Below are positions 43,406-52,771 of a DNA stretch of 64,000 nucleotides, in pieces. The notes beneath the pieces were generated by a model, which ran no database searches, was not told the origin of the DNA, and was given only the letters and a program-made list of their open reading frames with translations. The stretch is taken from the NCBI GenBank assembly GCA_963775335.1, contig CAVZIJ010000007.1, positions 62,001 to 126,000 on the forward strand. The letters are read 5' to 3'. How positions within the stretch are numbered: the first letter of the stretch is position 1; the number at the start of each line of letters is the position of its first letter. Position numbers and translations under genes: made by a program. This DNA is from CAVQCX01 sp963775335. GTDB lineage: Bacteria; Pseudomonadota; Gammaproteobacteria; Chromatiales; Chromatiaceae.

Positions 43406-44614
43406 ATGAAGGAGCCCCCCGATCTGGAGCTGCAACCAAGCGCCCCCACGCCAATGCGCCTGGTAATCGAGATAAACTGGAGTCAAAACGATGGCGGCGC
43501 CCGGCGCGTCGCGGCGAACGTCACGCGGCTGCTCGCGCAGCGGCAAGAATGGGAACTGTGCGTATTGACGAACGCGCCGAACAGCCTGTTTTCCGGTGCA
43601 GCGGTAGATCAGCGCGTTCTGCGTGCGCCGCCATTCATGCCGCAGGTGCTCTGGGATCAATTTTTCTTTCCCCACCTCCTGGTGCCCTTGTTGCTCAGAC
43701 GCCTGCGCCCACAGCTTTCCCTGTTCACCAACAACCTGATGCCGATCTGGGGGGCAGGGCGCGCGATCGTGATCATGCACGACCTGACGCCATTCGTTAT
43801 TCCCGAGACCTACTACGCGGTCCACGGCCTCTATCAGAGGTGGTACATGCGCCGCGCCGCGCGGCGCGCCGCCCACATCATCACGGTGTCCGAGCACTCG
43901 AAATCGGACATCCTCAGGATTCTCGGGGTGGCGGAGACTAATGTCTCGGTCATACGATTAGGCGCAGATCTTCCGAAGCCAGCCCCTGCTTCAGGCCCCG
44001 ACCTTCCCGTCGAATGGGGCATAGACGACCTTCCTTTTGTTCTCTATGTCGGCGCCCTGCACCCACGCAAGAATCTGGGTCGTCTGCTCGCGGCGTTCGT
44101 CCAGATCAAGACGCAGCTGTCGATCCCGCACCGACTGGTGATTGTCGGCGCCGCCCGCTGGAAACGGACCCATGCGCTGGACGACGCGCTATCCGGGCCC
44201 TACGGAGACGACATCATCGTTGCGGGTCAAGTCGATGACGGGACGCTTGCTCACCTGTACCGCTGCTGTGACGTCTTCGTCTACCCTTCCCTATACGAGG
44301 GTTTCGGCCTGCCTGTCCTGGAGGCGATGTCGATGGGGGCGCCGGTCGTGACCTCCGAAGGGTCAGCGCTCGCCGAGCTGGCCGGCGATGCCGCGCTGCT
44401 CGTCGATCCGCATGACGTGACGAGCATCCGTGACGGGATCGCCGCGGTCATCTCGGACTCGGCCTTGCGCGAGACACTGCGAGCCAAGGGGTTGGAGCGC
44501 GCAGCAGAGTTTTCCTGGGAACGCACCGCGGCGGACACCATGAGCGTAATCCGGGCGCAGTTTGAAAGGCCCGGCGATTCAACAGTCGCACCTAAGGAAT
44601 TCAAGAGCCTGTGA
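43406..44614 (+). CDS. GT4-family glycosyltransferase
   Basis: 402 residues from ATG 43406; ATG 43454 (MRLVIEINWSQNDGGARRV) is an equally good start and the frame extends upstream into the toxin stub. GT-B fold: an N-terminal acceptor domain, then 'PFVLYVGALHPRKNLGRLLAAF', 'LYRCCDVFVYPSLYEGFGLPVLEAMSMGAPVVTSEGSALAELAGDAALLVDP', the donor-binding E-x7-E motif of GT4 retaining enzymes. It likely adds a sugar to a surface polysaccharide or lipid-linked glycan. Its end overlaps the following phosphatase-superfamily gene (GTGA), so the two are coupled. Confidence 0.88.
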   Translation: MKEPPDLELQPSAPTPMRLVIEINWSQNDGGARRVAANVTRLLAQRQEWELCVLTNAPNSLFSGAAVDQRVLRAPPFMPQVLWDQFFFPHLLVPLLLRRLRPQLSLFTNNLMPIWGAGRAIVIMHDLTPFVIPETYYAVHGLYQRWYMRRAARRAAHIITVSEHSKSDILRILGVAETNVSVIRLGADLPKPAPASGPDLPVEWGIDDLPFVLYVGALHPRKNLGRLLAAFVQIKTQLSIPHRLVIVGAARWKRTHALDDALSGPYGDDIIVAGQVDDGTLAHLYRCCDVFVYPSLYEGFGLPVLEAMSMGAPVVTSEGSALAELAGDAALLVDPHDVTSIRDGIAAVISDSALRETLRAKGLERAAEFSWERTAADTMSVIRAQFERPGDSTVAPKEFKSL

Positions 44615-46176
44615 CCGCTCCACGAGTCATCTGCATCTGTCTGGATAGCGCCGAGAAAGGCCTGCTGCTCGCATGGGCGGGGCGCGGCGAGCTGCCGAAC
44701 CTTGAGGCATTGCTAAATCGCTCGGCGTGGAGTGCGACCCTGCCGCAGAACAGCGGACTCTACGTCGGCCCGATCTGGCCATCGTTCAACACCGGGCAAA
44801 AACTCGAGACCCACGGCAAGTACGCCGAGCGTCAGCTGATCCCAGGGACCTACGAGGTGCGCAAGGTACTGCTGTCCGAGATCGGCGGAGCCCCATTCTG
44901 GGTCCGCCTGGGCGAGCGGGGTCACCGCACCGCTGTGATCGACCTTGCGAAGAGCGCGGTGGATGGCCGGGTCAACGGGATTCAGATCGCCGCCTGGGGG
45001 GCGCACGACGCCGACTACTTCGACGAATTGCGTTTCCCGGAGGCCATGATGCAGACCCTGCCGGAGGAGCTCGGACCGGAGATCATCGCAAGGTGGCCCC
45101 CTCGCGCATTTGGCTGGTCCGATCTGGCCATTGGAGACGGTAGCGGCGAGGCGATCGGTCGATTTCGCGACAGCCTGCTGGGGAAGATCCGCACGCGAAC
45201 GAGCATGGCGTTGGATCTGCTCGGCCGCGAGGAGTGGCCGCTGTTCATGGTCAGCTACGGAGAGAGCCATAGTGTGGGCCACCACTGTTGGCATCTCACC
45301 GATGAAACGACGTGGAATTTCGACAAGCAGCTTCAGGGCCGCATCGGCGATCCGGTGAAGGACGTCTACAAGGCGATCGACGACGCAATCGGCGCCCTCG
45401 CCGGCAGGGCTAATCCGCAAACCTACGTCGCACTCTTCTCCAGTCTTGGCATGGGGCCCCACATCTCCGGACAGCCTGTGATCGACACGATCCTGCGTCG
45501 ACTCGATCGAAGCCGCAGCGCCCGCACGCTGGCCTATCAAGGGGCTCGGGAGGTCTGGCATCTTCTCCCCCTGGCGCTCCGGACGAAGCTGCGCTCGCCT
45601 CAGGAGACCAGCCGGAACCTGCTCCTCGCACGAGAGCGTGCGTCCAGGCGCTTCTTCGCGCTCCACAGCAACGCGGACTTCGGGGCGGTCAGGATCAACC
45701 TGGAGGGACGCGAGCCGAACGGCAAGGTCTCGCCGGGAAGAGACTTCGATCGAGTCTGCGGCGAGCTGACCGAAGCGCTGCTGGAGGTGATGAACGACGA
45801 GACCGGCGAGCGGCTGGTCGAGCGGGTCATCCGCAGCGACGCACTCTATCGACGCCGTCCCGACGACAGCCTCCCGGACCTGATGGTGGAATGGCGGAAA
45901 TCCCATCCGATCCGCGCCGTCAGCTCGCCGCGCATCGGCCGGATTCGTGTCGACAGCAGGGAGCGGCGCACCGGCGATCACCGTCCGGAGGGCCTGTTCT
46001 GCCTGGCCGGCCCGGGCATCCGGCCCGGTCGGCTGGGTCGGCCGTTGTCGGTGCTGGAGCTGGCGCCGACGCTGTGCGCGTTGCTCGGTGAATCGTTCGA
46101 CGCCCTCGACGCCCGACCTGCGAAGGAGCTGCTCCCGCACGGAGCCGCCCCTCAGCGACCGGTCAGCTCGGCATAG
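44611..46176 (+). CDS. Alkaline-phosphatase-superfamily protein (type I phosphodiesterase-like), copy 1
   Basis: 521 residues from GTG 44611, overlapping the upstream glycosyltransferase by 4 bp. It begins 'RVICICLDSAEKGLLLAWAGRGELPNL', the first metal-ligand Asp. 'GPIWPSFNTG' puts Ser58 at the usual Thr/Ser nucleophile position, and 'ESHSVGHHCWHL' and 'TGDHRPEGLFCLAGPGI' carry further His/Asp ligands. The motif equivalent to 'SDHG' or 'SSHG' reads SSLG (277-280), so a normal metal-ligand His is Leu279. There is no signal peptide. Homologous to the gene at 47376 on the opposite strand. Substrate unknown; coupling to a GT4 gene suggests phospho-glycan handling. Confidence 0.82.
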   Translation: MTAPRVICICLDSAEKGLLLAWAGRGELPNLEALLNRSAWSATLPQNSGLYVGPIWPSFNTGQKLETHGKYAERQLIPGTYEVRKVLLSEIGGAPFWVRLGERGHRTAVIDLAKSAVDGRVNGIQIAAWGAHDADYFDELRFPEAMMQTLPEELGPEIIARWPPRAFGWSDLAIGDGSGEAIGRFRDSLLGKIRTRTSMALDLLGREEWPLFMVSYGESHSVGHHCWHLTDETTWNFDKQLQGRIGDPVKDVYKAIDDAIGALAGRANPQTYVALFSSLGMGPHISGQPVIDTILRRLDRSRSARTLAYQGAREVWHLLPLALRTKLRSPQETSRNLLLARERASRRFFALHSNADFGAVRINLEGREPNGKVSPGRDFDRVCGELTEALLEVMNDETGERLVERVIRSDALYRRRPDDSLPDLMVEWRKSHPIRAVSSPRIGRIRVDSRERRTGDHRPEGLFCLAGPGIRPGRLGRPLSVLELAPTLCALLGESFDALDARPAKELLPHGAAPQRPVSSA

Positions 46177-47369
46177 AGGCCCAGGTAGTCATCTACGAGC
46201 CGATCCGGCCTGAATCGAGCGGCCATGGCGGCGGCCCCCTGTGCAAGCTCTATGAGCATCGATGGCTGCTCGATCAAGCTCGCGACGAGCGAGCGCAGCT
46301 CTTCGGGCTGTTCAGGGTCATAGCAGTAGCCCGTCTTACCCTCGTCGATCACTTCGGGGCTTCCACCGCGCCGGGTCGCGATCACGGGCAGGCCGTGACA
46401 ATAGGCCTCGAACAGCGTCCGCGACAGCGGCTCTTCCCACAACGAGGGCACCACCAACAGGTCGACCTGCTCGAACAGCACCTCCGGCCTGACCCAACCG
46501 AGGAACCTCACCCTTTCCGACCCGAGCCTTCCCTTCAGTCCGCGCTCGTAGCGCGGGTCTCCGGCACCTGCTACAACGACGTTTACGCGGTCGTCGCGCA
46601 GGAGCGTGTCCAGCGTGTCGAGGAGCCGGTGCAGCCCCTTGGCAGGGATCAGCTTGCCGAGATAACCCAGCTGTAGCGGGCGCCCTCGGCCCCCTGTTTT
46701 GGCCCTGTGGGCCAGGCGCGGCGCCTCGCAGGCGTTGTAGATCGTCCGACGGACCCGGGCGCCGGTGAAGAATCCCAGGTCGAGGTGTCGCTGCAGTATG
46801 AAGTTGCTGTTGCCGATCACCGCGTCGACCCGGCGCGACGCCCCCTTGCGCGTCATCGCGTAGAGGCGGCAGGCCAGGCACTGCCTCTGGCAAGGGCTCC
46901 CCGCTTTGATCATCTGGGCCCGGGGACAGAGAAGCTGGTAATCGCGCAACGTATGCACCAGCGGCAGCCCGCGCGACCGGATCGCACCCCAGCATAATGC
47001 GCTCAGCCCCAGAAGATTGTTGGTGTGCGCCAAGTCCGGCCGCAGCTGGTCGAGCACCCGAAGGAGTCGCCGGCGCCCGGCCAGGCTCCAGCTCTCCTGT
47101 ATGTGCCAGAGGGGTTTTGCCCAGGCCGGCAGCCCGCGCCACGGGTACCGGGGATCGGGGGCGATCGGCCACCGAAGCCCCGGGGCGGGCAGGTATACCA
47201 CCCGGACGCCGTCGATCCACTCGGTACCGGCCCGCTCGCCCGCTGCAAGGCATATCACCGAGACATCGACACCGCGACCCACCAGGCCGTCGGCCAGGAC
47301 CTTCAGGGATCGCTCTGCCCCGCCCTCCAGATCCGGCGCATAGTGGGTGTTTATCAGGGCGACGTGCAT
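46152..47369 (-). CDS. GT4-family glycosyltransferase
   Basis: 405 residues: 'MHVALINTHYAPDLEGGAERSLKVLADGL' (acceptor-domain glycine-rich start), 'LVHTLRDYQLLCPRAQMIKAGSPCQRQCLACRL' (a Cys cluster often seen in this subgroup), 'LQLGYLGKLIPAKGLHRLLDTL' and the donor-site 'LLVVPSLWEEPLSRTLFEAYCHGLPVIATRRGGSPEVIDEGKTGYCYDP'. It lies 6 bp downstream of the second phosphatase-superfamily gene and overlaps the end of the first one tail-to-tail by 25 bp. It is probably part of a surface-glycan pathway. Confidence 0.9.
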   Translation of the reverse strand: MHVALINTHYAPDLEGGAERSLKVLADGLVGRGVDVSVICLAAGERAGTEWIDGVRVVYLPAPGLRWPIAPDPRYPWRGLPAWAKPLWHIQESWSLAGRRRLLRVLDQLRPDLAHTNNLLGLSALCWGAIRSRGLPLVHTLRDYQLLCPRAQMIKAGSPCQRQCLACRLYAMTRKGASRRVDAVIGNSNFILQRHLDLGFFTGARVRRTIYNACEAPRLAHRAKTGGRGRPLQLGYLGKLIPAKGLHRLLDTLDTLLRDDRVNVVVAGAGDPRYERGLKGRLGSERVRFLGWVRPEVLFEQVDLLVVPSLWEEPLSRTLFEAYCHGLPVIATRRGGSPEVIDEGKTGYCYDPEQPEELRSLVASLIEQPSMLIELAQGAAAMAARFRPDRLVDDYLGLYAELTGR

Positions 47370-47375
47370 CGGGCC

Positions 47376-48872
47376 TCAGTCGGCGAGCGCGCCGATGGCG
47401 CGGCCGTCGAGCCCCGGCGCCTCCACTCCGAGCATTCGACAAAAGGTCGGCGCAAGATCCTCCACGTCGATCGGCGGCAGCTCGGTGCCGCCGGCAAGCC
47501 GGGCTCCCTGCACAAGAAGCAGCCCCGCGTTCTGGTGGTCGCCGGTACGGGTACCGAGGTAGGGGACCTCCACCAGCGCCTTAGCGGGTATCTGCGCCGA
47601 GTCGATGAAGCTGTCCCTGTTCCATTCGACGAAGAAGTCCGGCAGCTCATGCTGCACGCCCTGCTCGTACCAATCCTGGAGCCGCCAGAGGTGCCGAGCC
47701 AGCTTCGCCCCGGTCCGCGGATTGATCAAGAGGGAGAGCTGGCCGTCCAGCTCGTCGTAAAGGGCGTCCATCTCAGCGCCGGGGGCCACCCGCCCTGCCG
47801 GCTCACGTCCCTTGAGGTTCACGCGAATCCCTCCGTAGACACCGTTGTTCGGGACCTGGAAGCAGCGCCGACCCGCCCGGTCGCCCCCGAGCAGATCCTC
47901 CCGGACCCGGTTCTGAAGCGGCTTCAGAAACCCACGGACAGGCATCGGAAGCAGCTCCCAGGCGTGGATCAGCACCCGGTAGATCCTGCCTCGCGTCTGG
48001 GGCGTCCGCATCAGGGCACGCAGGATGTCGTCGAGGAAGTACGTCGCCGCGTAGTTCGAGCGCATCCCGTGGCTCGCCAGAACGAAGGCGGTGACGTCCG
48101 GGCCCGCGGCATCGATCAGCATGCCCACCTCACGATCCAGGGCCTTGTAGACCGTCAGGAGCGGGTCTCCGAGCGCCGCTGCCAGCAACTCGCTGTGGTG
48201 CGGGTGTGTCGGGTCGTGGATATGCCAGCACTGGTGTCCCACGCAATGCGTTTCACTGAATACGGTCCCAAAGAAATCCCATCCGCCCAGGGCCAGCAAC
48301 TCCCTCGAGAGCCTCCCTTTAGACTCGACGCGGCGCAGCAGCCCGTCTCTAAGCTTGCGAAATTCGCCGATTCCGCGCCCCGGTCGGTCGCATGGCCCTA
48401 CCGGGTCCGTGCCGTAACGACGGCGGATGTCCTCCGCCAAGGGCTCCGGCCACCCATGAAAACCCACCTTCCAGTCCGCATCGTGGGTCCCCCAGTCGAC
48501 CAGGTGAAACCCATTGATGTCCCGAGTGACCCGGCTCTTCGGCACGTCGATGATACCGACGCGCTTTCCCGCGTCGCTCAGGTGCCGCCAGAACGGGACG
48601 CCAGGGATGTCCGACGTGTCCATCTCCCGGGTCTCGTAGGTGCCTGGGATCAGCTGCCGATAGGCGAAACGGCCGTGCTTGACCGCCCGCCAGCCGGTGT
48701 AAAAAGACGGCCAGACCGCCCCGACGAACAAACCGGGAGGGTTGCGGGTTACCGCTCGCGCGCCCTGTTCCAGCAACCGTGCAAACACGGGCAGCTCGCC
48801 GGCCCCGGACCATTGAACAATGAGGTCCTTGTCGGCGGAATCGAGCCCCACAAAAAGGATCTTTGTGCTCAC
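47376..48872 (-). CDS. Alkaline-phosphatase-superfamily protein (type I phosphodiesterase-like), copy 2
   Basis: 498 residues from GTG 48872, preceded by GAGGAG. It starts 'TKILFVGLDSADKDLIVQWSGAGELPVF'; 'GAVWPSFYTG' places Ser56 at the nucleophile site. 'ETHCVGHQCWHIHDP', 'ASHGMRSNY' (His268 kept) and 'GTRTGDHQNAGLLLVQG' complete the metal-site pattern. It aligns end to end with the copy at 44611, including the shared 'YRQLIPGTYE' block, but keeps the His that copy lacks. Likely a soluble hydrolase or phosphotransferase working with the adjacent GT4 enzyme. Confidence 0.83.
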   Translation of the reverse strand: MSTKILFVGLDSADKDLIVQWSGAGELPVFARLLEQGARAVTRNPPGLFVGAVWPSFYTGWRAVKHGRFAYRQLIPGTYETREMDTSDIPGVPFWRHLSDAGKRVGIIDVPKSRVTRDINGFHLVDWGTHDADWKVGFHGWPEPLAEDIRRRYGTDPVGPCDRPGRGIGEFRKLRDGLLRRVESKGRLSRELLALGGWDFFGTVFSETHCVGHQCWHIHDPTHPHHSELLAAALGDPLLTVYKALDREVGMLIDAAGPDVTAFVLASHGMRSNYAATYFLDDILRALMRTPQTRGRIYRVLIHAWELLPMPVRGFLKPLQNRVREDLLGGDRAGRRCFQVPNNGVYGGIRVNLKGREPAGRVAPGAEMDALYDELDGQLSLLINPRTGAKLARHLWRLQDWYEQGVQHELPDFFVEWNRDSFIDSAQIPAKALVEVPYLGTRTGDHQNAGLLLVQGARLAGGTELPPIDVEDLAPTFCRMLGVEAPGLDGRAIGALAD

Positions 48873-48936
48873 CGTTGCGCTCCTCGGGAGGATTTCCAGG
48901 ACTCAGGCGTATCAACGCCAGATCCGAGACACGTAC

Positions 48937-50038
48937 CCTAGCCCATCTTTAACACGTCACCCCCCATTTTCGCCGATTTTGGGCCGATTTCTGGGATCGC
49001 GGCTGGGCTGTATTCAGTAAAATCAATGACATAAGATTCTGGCCGCCGCGCCAGAGCCCGTGACGAGCACGCACAGAGCCCCGAGGCGCCCGATTATCAG
49101 CGCGTGGATCTACACGCGCTGGAGCTGGTGCGCCCGCGCAGTGTGTCGCTCGAGCACGTGGCCCTGGAAGCGGTGCGCCAGGTGGGATTGGACAACAAGC
49201 TCGCGGCGCTGGGATTTACCCGACCTCAGTGTGCCGCGGCCATCGGCACGGTCATTGGGCGCATGGTCAGTCCGGGCAGCGAGCTACACACCCACGCGTG
49301 GCTGCAGCAGCACAGTGCGCTTGGCGAGTTGATCGCCTACGATTTCTCGGCGATAAGCCTGATGTAGCTCTACCGTGTTTCGGATCAGCTGCTGCACAAT
49401 AAGCCAGCGCTGGAGGAGTTTTTGTACACGCGTGAGCGCACGGGTCAATCGACTGGTCAATGCCGACACGGGCGAGGTGCAGCTGTACTGCCACTCGGCG
49501 CAGCGCGAGACGCAGGATCGGGGCATCGACGAGCTCTTTGCCAAACGTTTCGAGGTCGCATTAGACAAGCTCGCCCGCGGTCTGCACAAGACGCGGTGTT
49601 TCGCAGTCTCAAATCCGAGCTCGGTCTACGCCCGGTGTTTCATCAGAAGACCGATCGCGTGAGCGCGCACCTGTTCATCTCGGTGCTCGCCTACCACTTG
49701 ATGCACATGATTCGCTTTCAGCTCAAGGCCTGCGAGATTGACCTGAGCTGGGAAGGGGTGCGCCGCCAGCTCGCCGGTCAGGACCGGGTCACCGGCGAGC
49801 TCAAATGCGCCGACGGGGCCATCGCGCACATCCGCAAGAGCACCCGTGCCGAGCCTCGCCAGCAGCTCATCTACGATGCCCTCGGGATATCGGACCGCCC
49901 GGGCGGAACGGAGAAGACCGTCATCGACGTGCGCCCGCAGGCGACAACAACCCTGTAGTGCCATAACGGCATCCCGCAGAACGCTAACTCATTGAAAACA
50001 TGAATAATTGCCGGACCCTATGTTAAAGATGGGCTAGG
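48937..50038. mobile_element. Deleted IS1634-type element with perfect 18-bp terminal inverted repeats
   Basis: Left end CCTAGCCCATCTTTAACA (48937-48954) and right end TGTTAAAGATGGGCTAGG (50021-50038) are perfect complements. The 1.1-kb length is shorter than usual for the family, and the transposase inside is broken, so the element has suffered internal deletion. The 6-bp flanks (ACGTAC, ATCTCC) are not a duplication. The right end stops 7 bp before the histidine-kinase start, so the insertion replaced that gene's upstream region. Confidence 0.82.
49104..49958 (+). pseudogene. IS1634-family transposase remnant
   Basis: The first part reads 'DLHALELVRPRSVSLEHVALEAVRQVGLDNKLAALGFTRPQ' and stops at 49367. 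Downstream, after frame changes, come 'LYRVSDQLLHNKPALEEFLYTRE' and, to 49958, 'SLKSELGLRPVFHQKTDRVSAHLFISVLAYHLMHMIRFQLKA' with the typical C-terminal block. The central catalytic region is largely missing. It lies wholly between the inverted repeats at 48937 and 50038. Confidence 0.78.
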
Positions 50039-50045
50039 ATCTCCC

Positions 50046-51872
50046 ATGGACCCTGTACCGAACGACCTGCAGCTGCGCTTTCCCCTGGCCTGGATCGCCC
50101 TGGCGGCGGCGCTGACGTCCTGCATATTGCTGTGGCAGGCATGGCACGTTCGCGAGTCCTACCGAATCGGGGAAGACGTAGCGTCGCACTTCGTGCGCGC
50201 CGAGGAGCTGCGGAGTTCCGTTCTCGATCTGGAACGACACCACAGTACCTGTCTGAGCATGGCGGCAGCCACCGGCGAGCCGACCTGGGGGGAGAAATAC
50301 CAGAACGCTCAAGCAAAGTTCACGGAAGTGATCGACGCGGCGCTGCAGCGCGACTTCCCGGCCGCTCAGAAAACAGAGATCCGCGCCATCGCGCGAATCC
50401 ACGCGGCCATGCAGCCCCTCGAGGCCCGAGCTTTGGCTCTCGCAATTCAGGGGCGCCGAGCAGAGGCCCTGGATCTTCTCGCCAGCCCCGAGCACCGGAC
50501 CATGGCGGAGCGCTTCGACGGCCACGTCGAGCGGTTCATCTCTGCGGTGCGGGAGGACCTCGAGGAAAGGGTACACTCGGCGCGCAACCGGGAGCTGGCC
50601 TCGCTGGTACCGGCCGGGGCCGCTTTCGTGGTATCCGTGCTGCTGTGGATTACCTTTATTCGGCGATCGGGAGACTGGCGCAGGGCCCTGGTATCGGCCG
50701 CCGCCCGGCGCAGCGAGGCGGAGGCGAAGCTCAGGGAGGTCCAGAAGATGGAAGCCCTGGGACAGTTGGCCGCCGGAATCGCTCACGACTTCAATAACCT
50801 ATCCACCGCCATATCCGGTTACACGGACGTTGCGCGGCGATCCCTGCCCCGGGGCCACGCGGCGCTATCCGCCTTGGCGGGCGTCGACCGGGCGGTTGAT
50901 GATGGAACCGCGCTGACCCAGTCCCTGCTCATGGCTACCCGCCGGGAACCGCTCAGGCGCGAGCGTGTAAGCCTAACGCGCTTGACAGCCGATCAGGCCG
51001 AGTTGCTCCGGCGCACGCTGCCGGCGTCGATCGAAGTGATCACGGAGATCGAGGGCGGGCTGGATGCATGGGTCGACGCGGACCGAGGCCAGCTGGGCCG
51101 TGCGCTGCTCAATCTTGGCATCAACGCCCGCGACGCCATGCCCCGCGGGGGCCGGCTGACCCTCTCGCTCCGCCGGCGCGGCACTGCCGATCGACCCCGG
51201 GGCGTAGCTAACGAGGATTGGGTTGAGCTGTCGGTTAGCGACGACGGCGAAGGCATGTCTCCGTTGGTGCAGCCCCACATCTTCGAGCCGTTCTTCACCA
51301 CTAAGTCCCACGGACAGGGGACGGGTTTGGGTCTGTCGATCGTGCAGGGCATCGTCGCCGCGAACGGCGGAGAACTGGAGCTTCGGTCTAACCCCGGGAA
51401 AGGCTCCACCTTCACCATGAGGCTGCCCCTGGCAACGCAAGGCGGCGACACGGCGTCGGCGCAGGTCCCCGCACCGCGTAGCGACGCGGTCGGGACTATC
51501 CTGCTCGCGGAAGATCACCCCTACGTCCGCGAGATCATGAGAGCCACGCTCGAGTCCCTCGGGCACAGGGTGATTGCCACAGGAAACGGAAACGAAGCGC
51601 TTCGGGCATTCGAGGTGCAGGGGCCGAACATCCGCCTTGTCGTCTGCGACCTGGATCTGCCGGGGCGCACCGGCCTCGACTGCCTTCGCGAGCTGCGTCG
51701 GATCGATCAGGAGGTGCCGGTGATTCTGACCACCGCCCTCGTGGCTCCCGATCTGGAAGACCGCATCGCAGGTGAGGCCTTGGTGCTGCGCAAGCCATTC
51801 TCGATGGGCGAGCTCGCCAGGCTGGTGGGTGTGCACACAAGGACTCCGCCGGACAGGAAGGCCGCGGAATGA
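50046..51872 (+). CDS. Hybrid sensor histidine kinase with C-terminal receiver domain
   Basis: 608 residues. Two TM helices (~14-34 and ~187-205) bracket a periplasmic helical sensor of ~150 residues. The dimerisation helix 'KMEALGQLAAGIAHDFNNLSTAISGY' holds the phospho-acceptor His247. An HATPase domain (N-box 'LLNLGINARDAMPRGG', G1 'SVSDDGEGM', F-box 'FEPFFTTK', G2 'GTGLGLSIV') is followed by a receiver with phospho-Asp535 ('VVCDLDLPG'). It overlaps the response regulator gene by ATGA. The ligand is unknown. The IS1634 remnant ends 7 bp before the start codon, so its own promoter has probably been displaced. Confidence 0.93.
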   Translation: MDPVPNDLQLRFPLAWIALAAALTSCILLWQAWHVRESYRIGEDVASHFVRAEELRSSVLDLERHHSTCLSMAAATGEPTWGEKYQNAQAKFTEVIDAALQRDFPAAQKTEIRAIARIHAAMQPLEARALALAIQGRRAEALDLLASPEHRTMAERFDGHVERFISAVREDLEERVHSARNRELASLVPAGAAFVVSVLLWITFIRRSGDWRRALVSAAARRSEAEAKLREVQKMEALGQLAAGIAHDFNNLSTAISGYTDVARRSLPRGHAALSALAGVDRAVDDGTALTQSLLMATRREPLRRERVSLTRLTADQAELLRRTLPASIEVITEIEGGLDAWVDADRGQLGRALLNLGINARDAMPRGGRLTLSLRRRGTADRPRGVANEDWVELSVSDDGEGMSPLVQPHIFEPFFTTKSHGQGTGLGLSIVQGIVAANGGELELRSNPGKGSTFTMRLPLATQGGDTASAQVPAPRSDAVGTILLAEDHPYVREIMRATLESLGHRVIATGNGNEALRAFEVQGPNIRLVVCDLDLPGRTGLDCLRELRRIDQEVPVILTTALVAPDLEDRIAGEALVLRKPFSMGELARLVGVHTRTPPDRKAAE

Positions 51873-52525
51873 GCGTCCCGCTCTCTGTGCTGCTGATCGA
51901 CGACCACGCCCTGGTTCGCGACGCCCTCGCCCGGCGGCTGCAGGAAGAACCGGACATCCGGGTGGTCGGTGCGCTTGCGGACGCGAGGGACATCCTCGAC
52001 CGGCTACGGGAGCTGAGCCCGGACGTGCTTGTGCTCGACATCGACCTCCCCGGCCCCTCGCCCTTTGACGCCGCTCGCCTGGCCAAGAGCCACGACCCGG
52101 GGCTGCGGATCGTCTTTCTGAGCGCCTATCTGACGGATCAGCTCGTCGAGGCCGCGCTGGCAGTGCAGGCTTCTGGCTATGTCACCAAGGCGCAGCCGAT
52201 CGATACGCTGGTAAAGGCGATCCGCGCGGCGGGCCGGGGCCGGATCTATTTCTCGCCTGACGTACAGGCCCGAATCGTCGTCGGCGAGAGGACGGCGCAC
52301 CTGTCCTGCGAGCCATGCACCCGCTCGGATCTGCTCACCGACCGGGAGCGGGAGGTGCTGCGCCAGATCGCCCTAGGCATGGCCAAGAAGCAGGTCGCCC
52401 TTGAACTTGGAATCAGCGTCAAGACGGTGGATCGCCACTGCACGCATATCATGGAGAAGCTCGGTATCCATGACCGGGTGCAACTCACACACTTCGCTAT
52501 CCGCGAGGGTCTGGTAAGACCCTGA
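51869..52525 (+). CDS. LuxR/NarL-type response regulator
   Basis: 218 residues: receiver domain (1-~120) with acidic pocket 'LLIDDHALVRDALARRL', phospho-Asp57 ('VLVLDIDLPGPSP') and Lys in 'YVTKAQP', then a C-terminal LuxR helix-turn-helix 'LTDREREVLRQIALGMAKKQVALELGISVKTVDRHCTHIMEKLGIHDRVQL'. It forms an operon with the hybrid kinase. A hairpin follows about 50 bp after its stop. Confidence 0.94.
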   Translation: MSVPLSVLLIDDHALVRDALARRLQEEPDIRVVGALADARDILDRLRELSPDVLVLDIDLPGPSPFDAARLAKSHDPGLRIVFLSAYLTDQLVEAALAVQASGYVTKAQPIDTLVKAIRAAGRGRIYFSPDVQARIVVGERTAHLSCEPCTRSDLLTDREREVLRQIALGMAKKQVALELGISVKTVDRHCTHIMEKLGIHDRVQLTHFAIREGLVRP

Positions 52526-52576
52526 TCACTGCGCTCACGTCGGGCTTTGGCTCCTCGGCTGCATAAAGCTTCCGAG

Positions 52577-52600
52577 CCTATGAGGCATACGCCTCATAGG
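52577..52600 (+). terminator. Hairpin after the two-component operon
   Basis: CCTATGAGGC-ATAC-GCCTCATAGG, a perfect 10-bp stem. There is no U-tract, so termination is likely but not certain. Confidence 0.5.
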
Positions 52601-52771
52601 CGCCGAGTCAGTGCCGGGCCATGGTTGTAATAGGAGTCGGCGCAGGTCCCGCACAGGCGCTGGGGTTTGTGAGCCCGATACCGACAGCGGGTCTGCGCGG
52701 CCTTCCTGCAAGGGGGTCGAGGTCGGCTGCTCACACGGACCGCCCCGTCAAGAAAGACCAAGGAGAGCATC

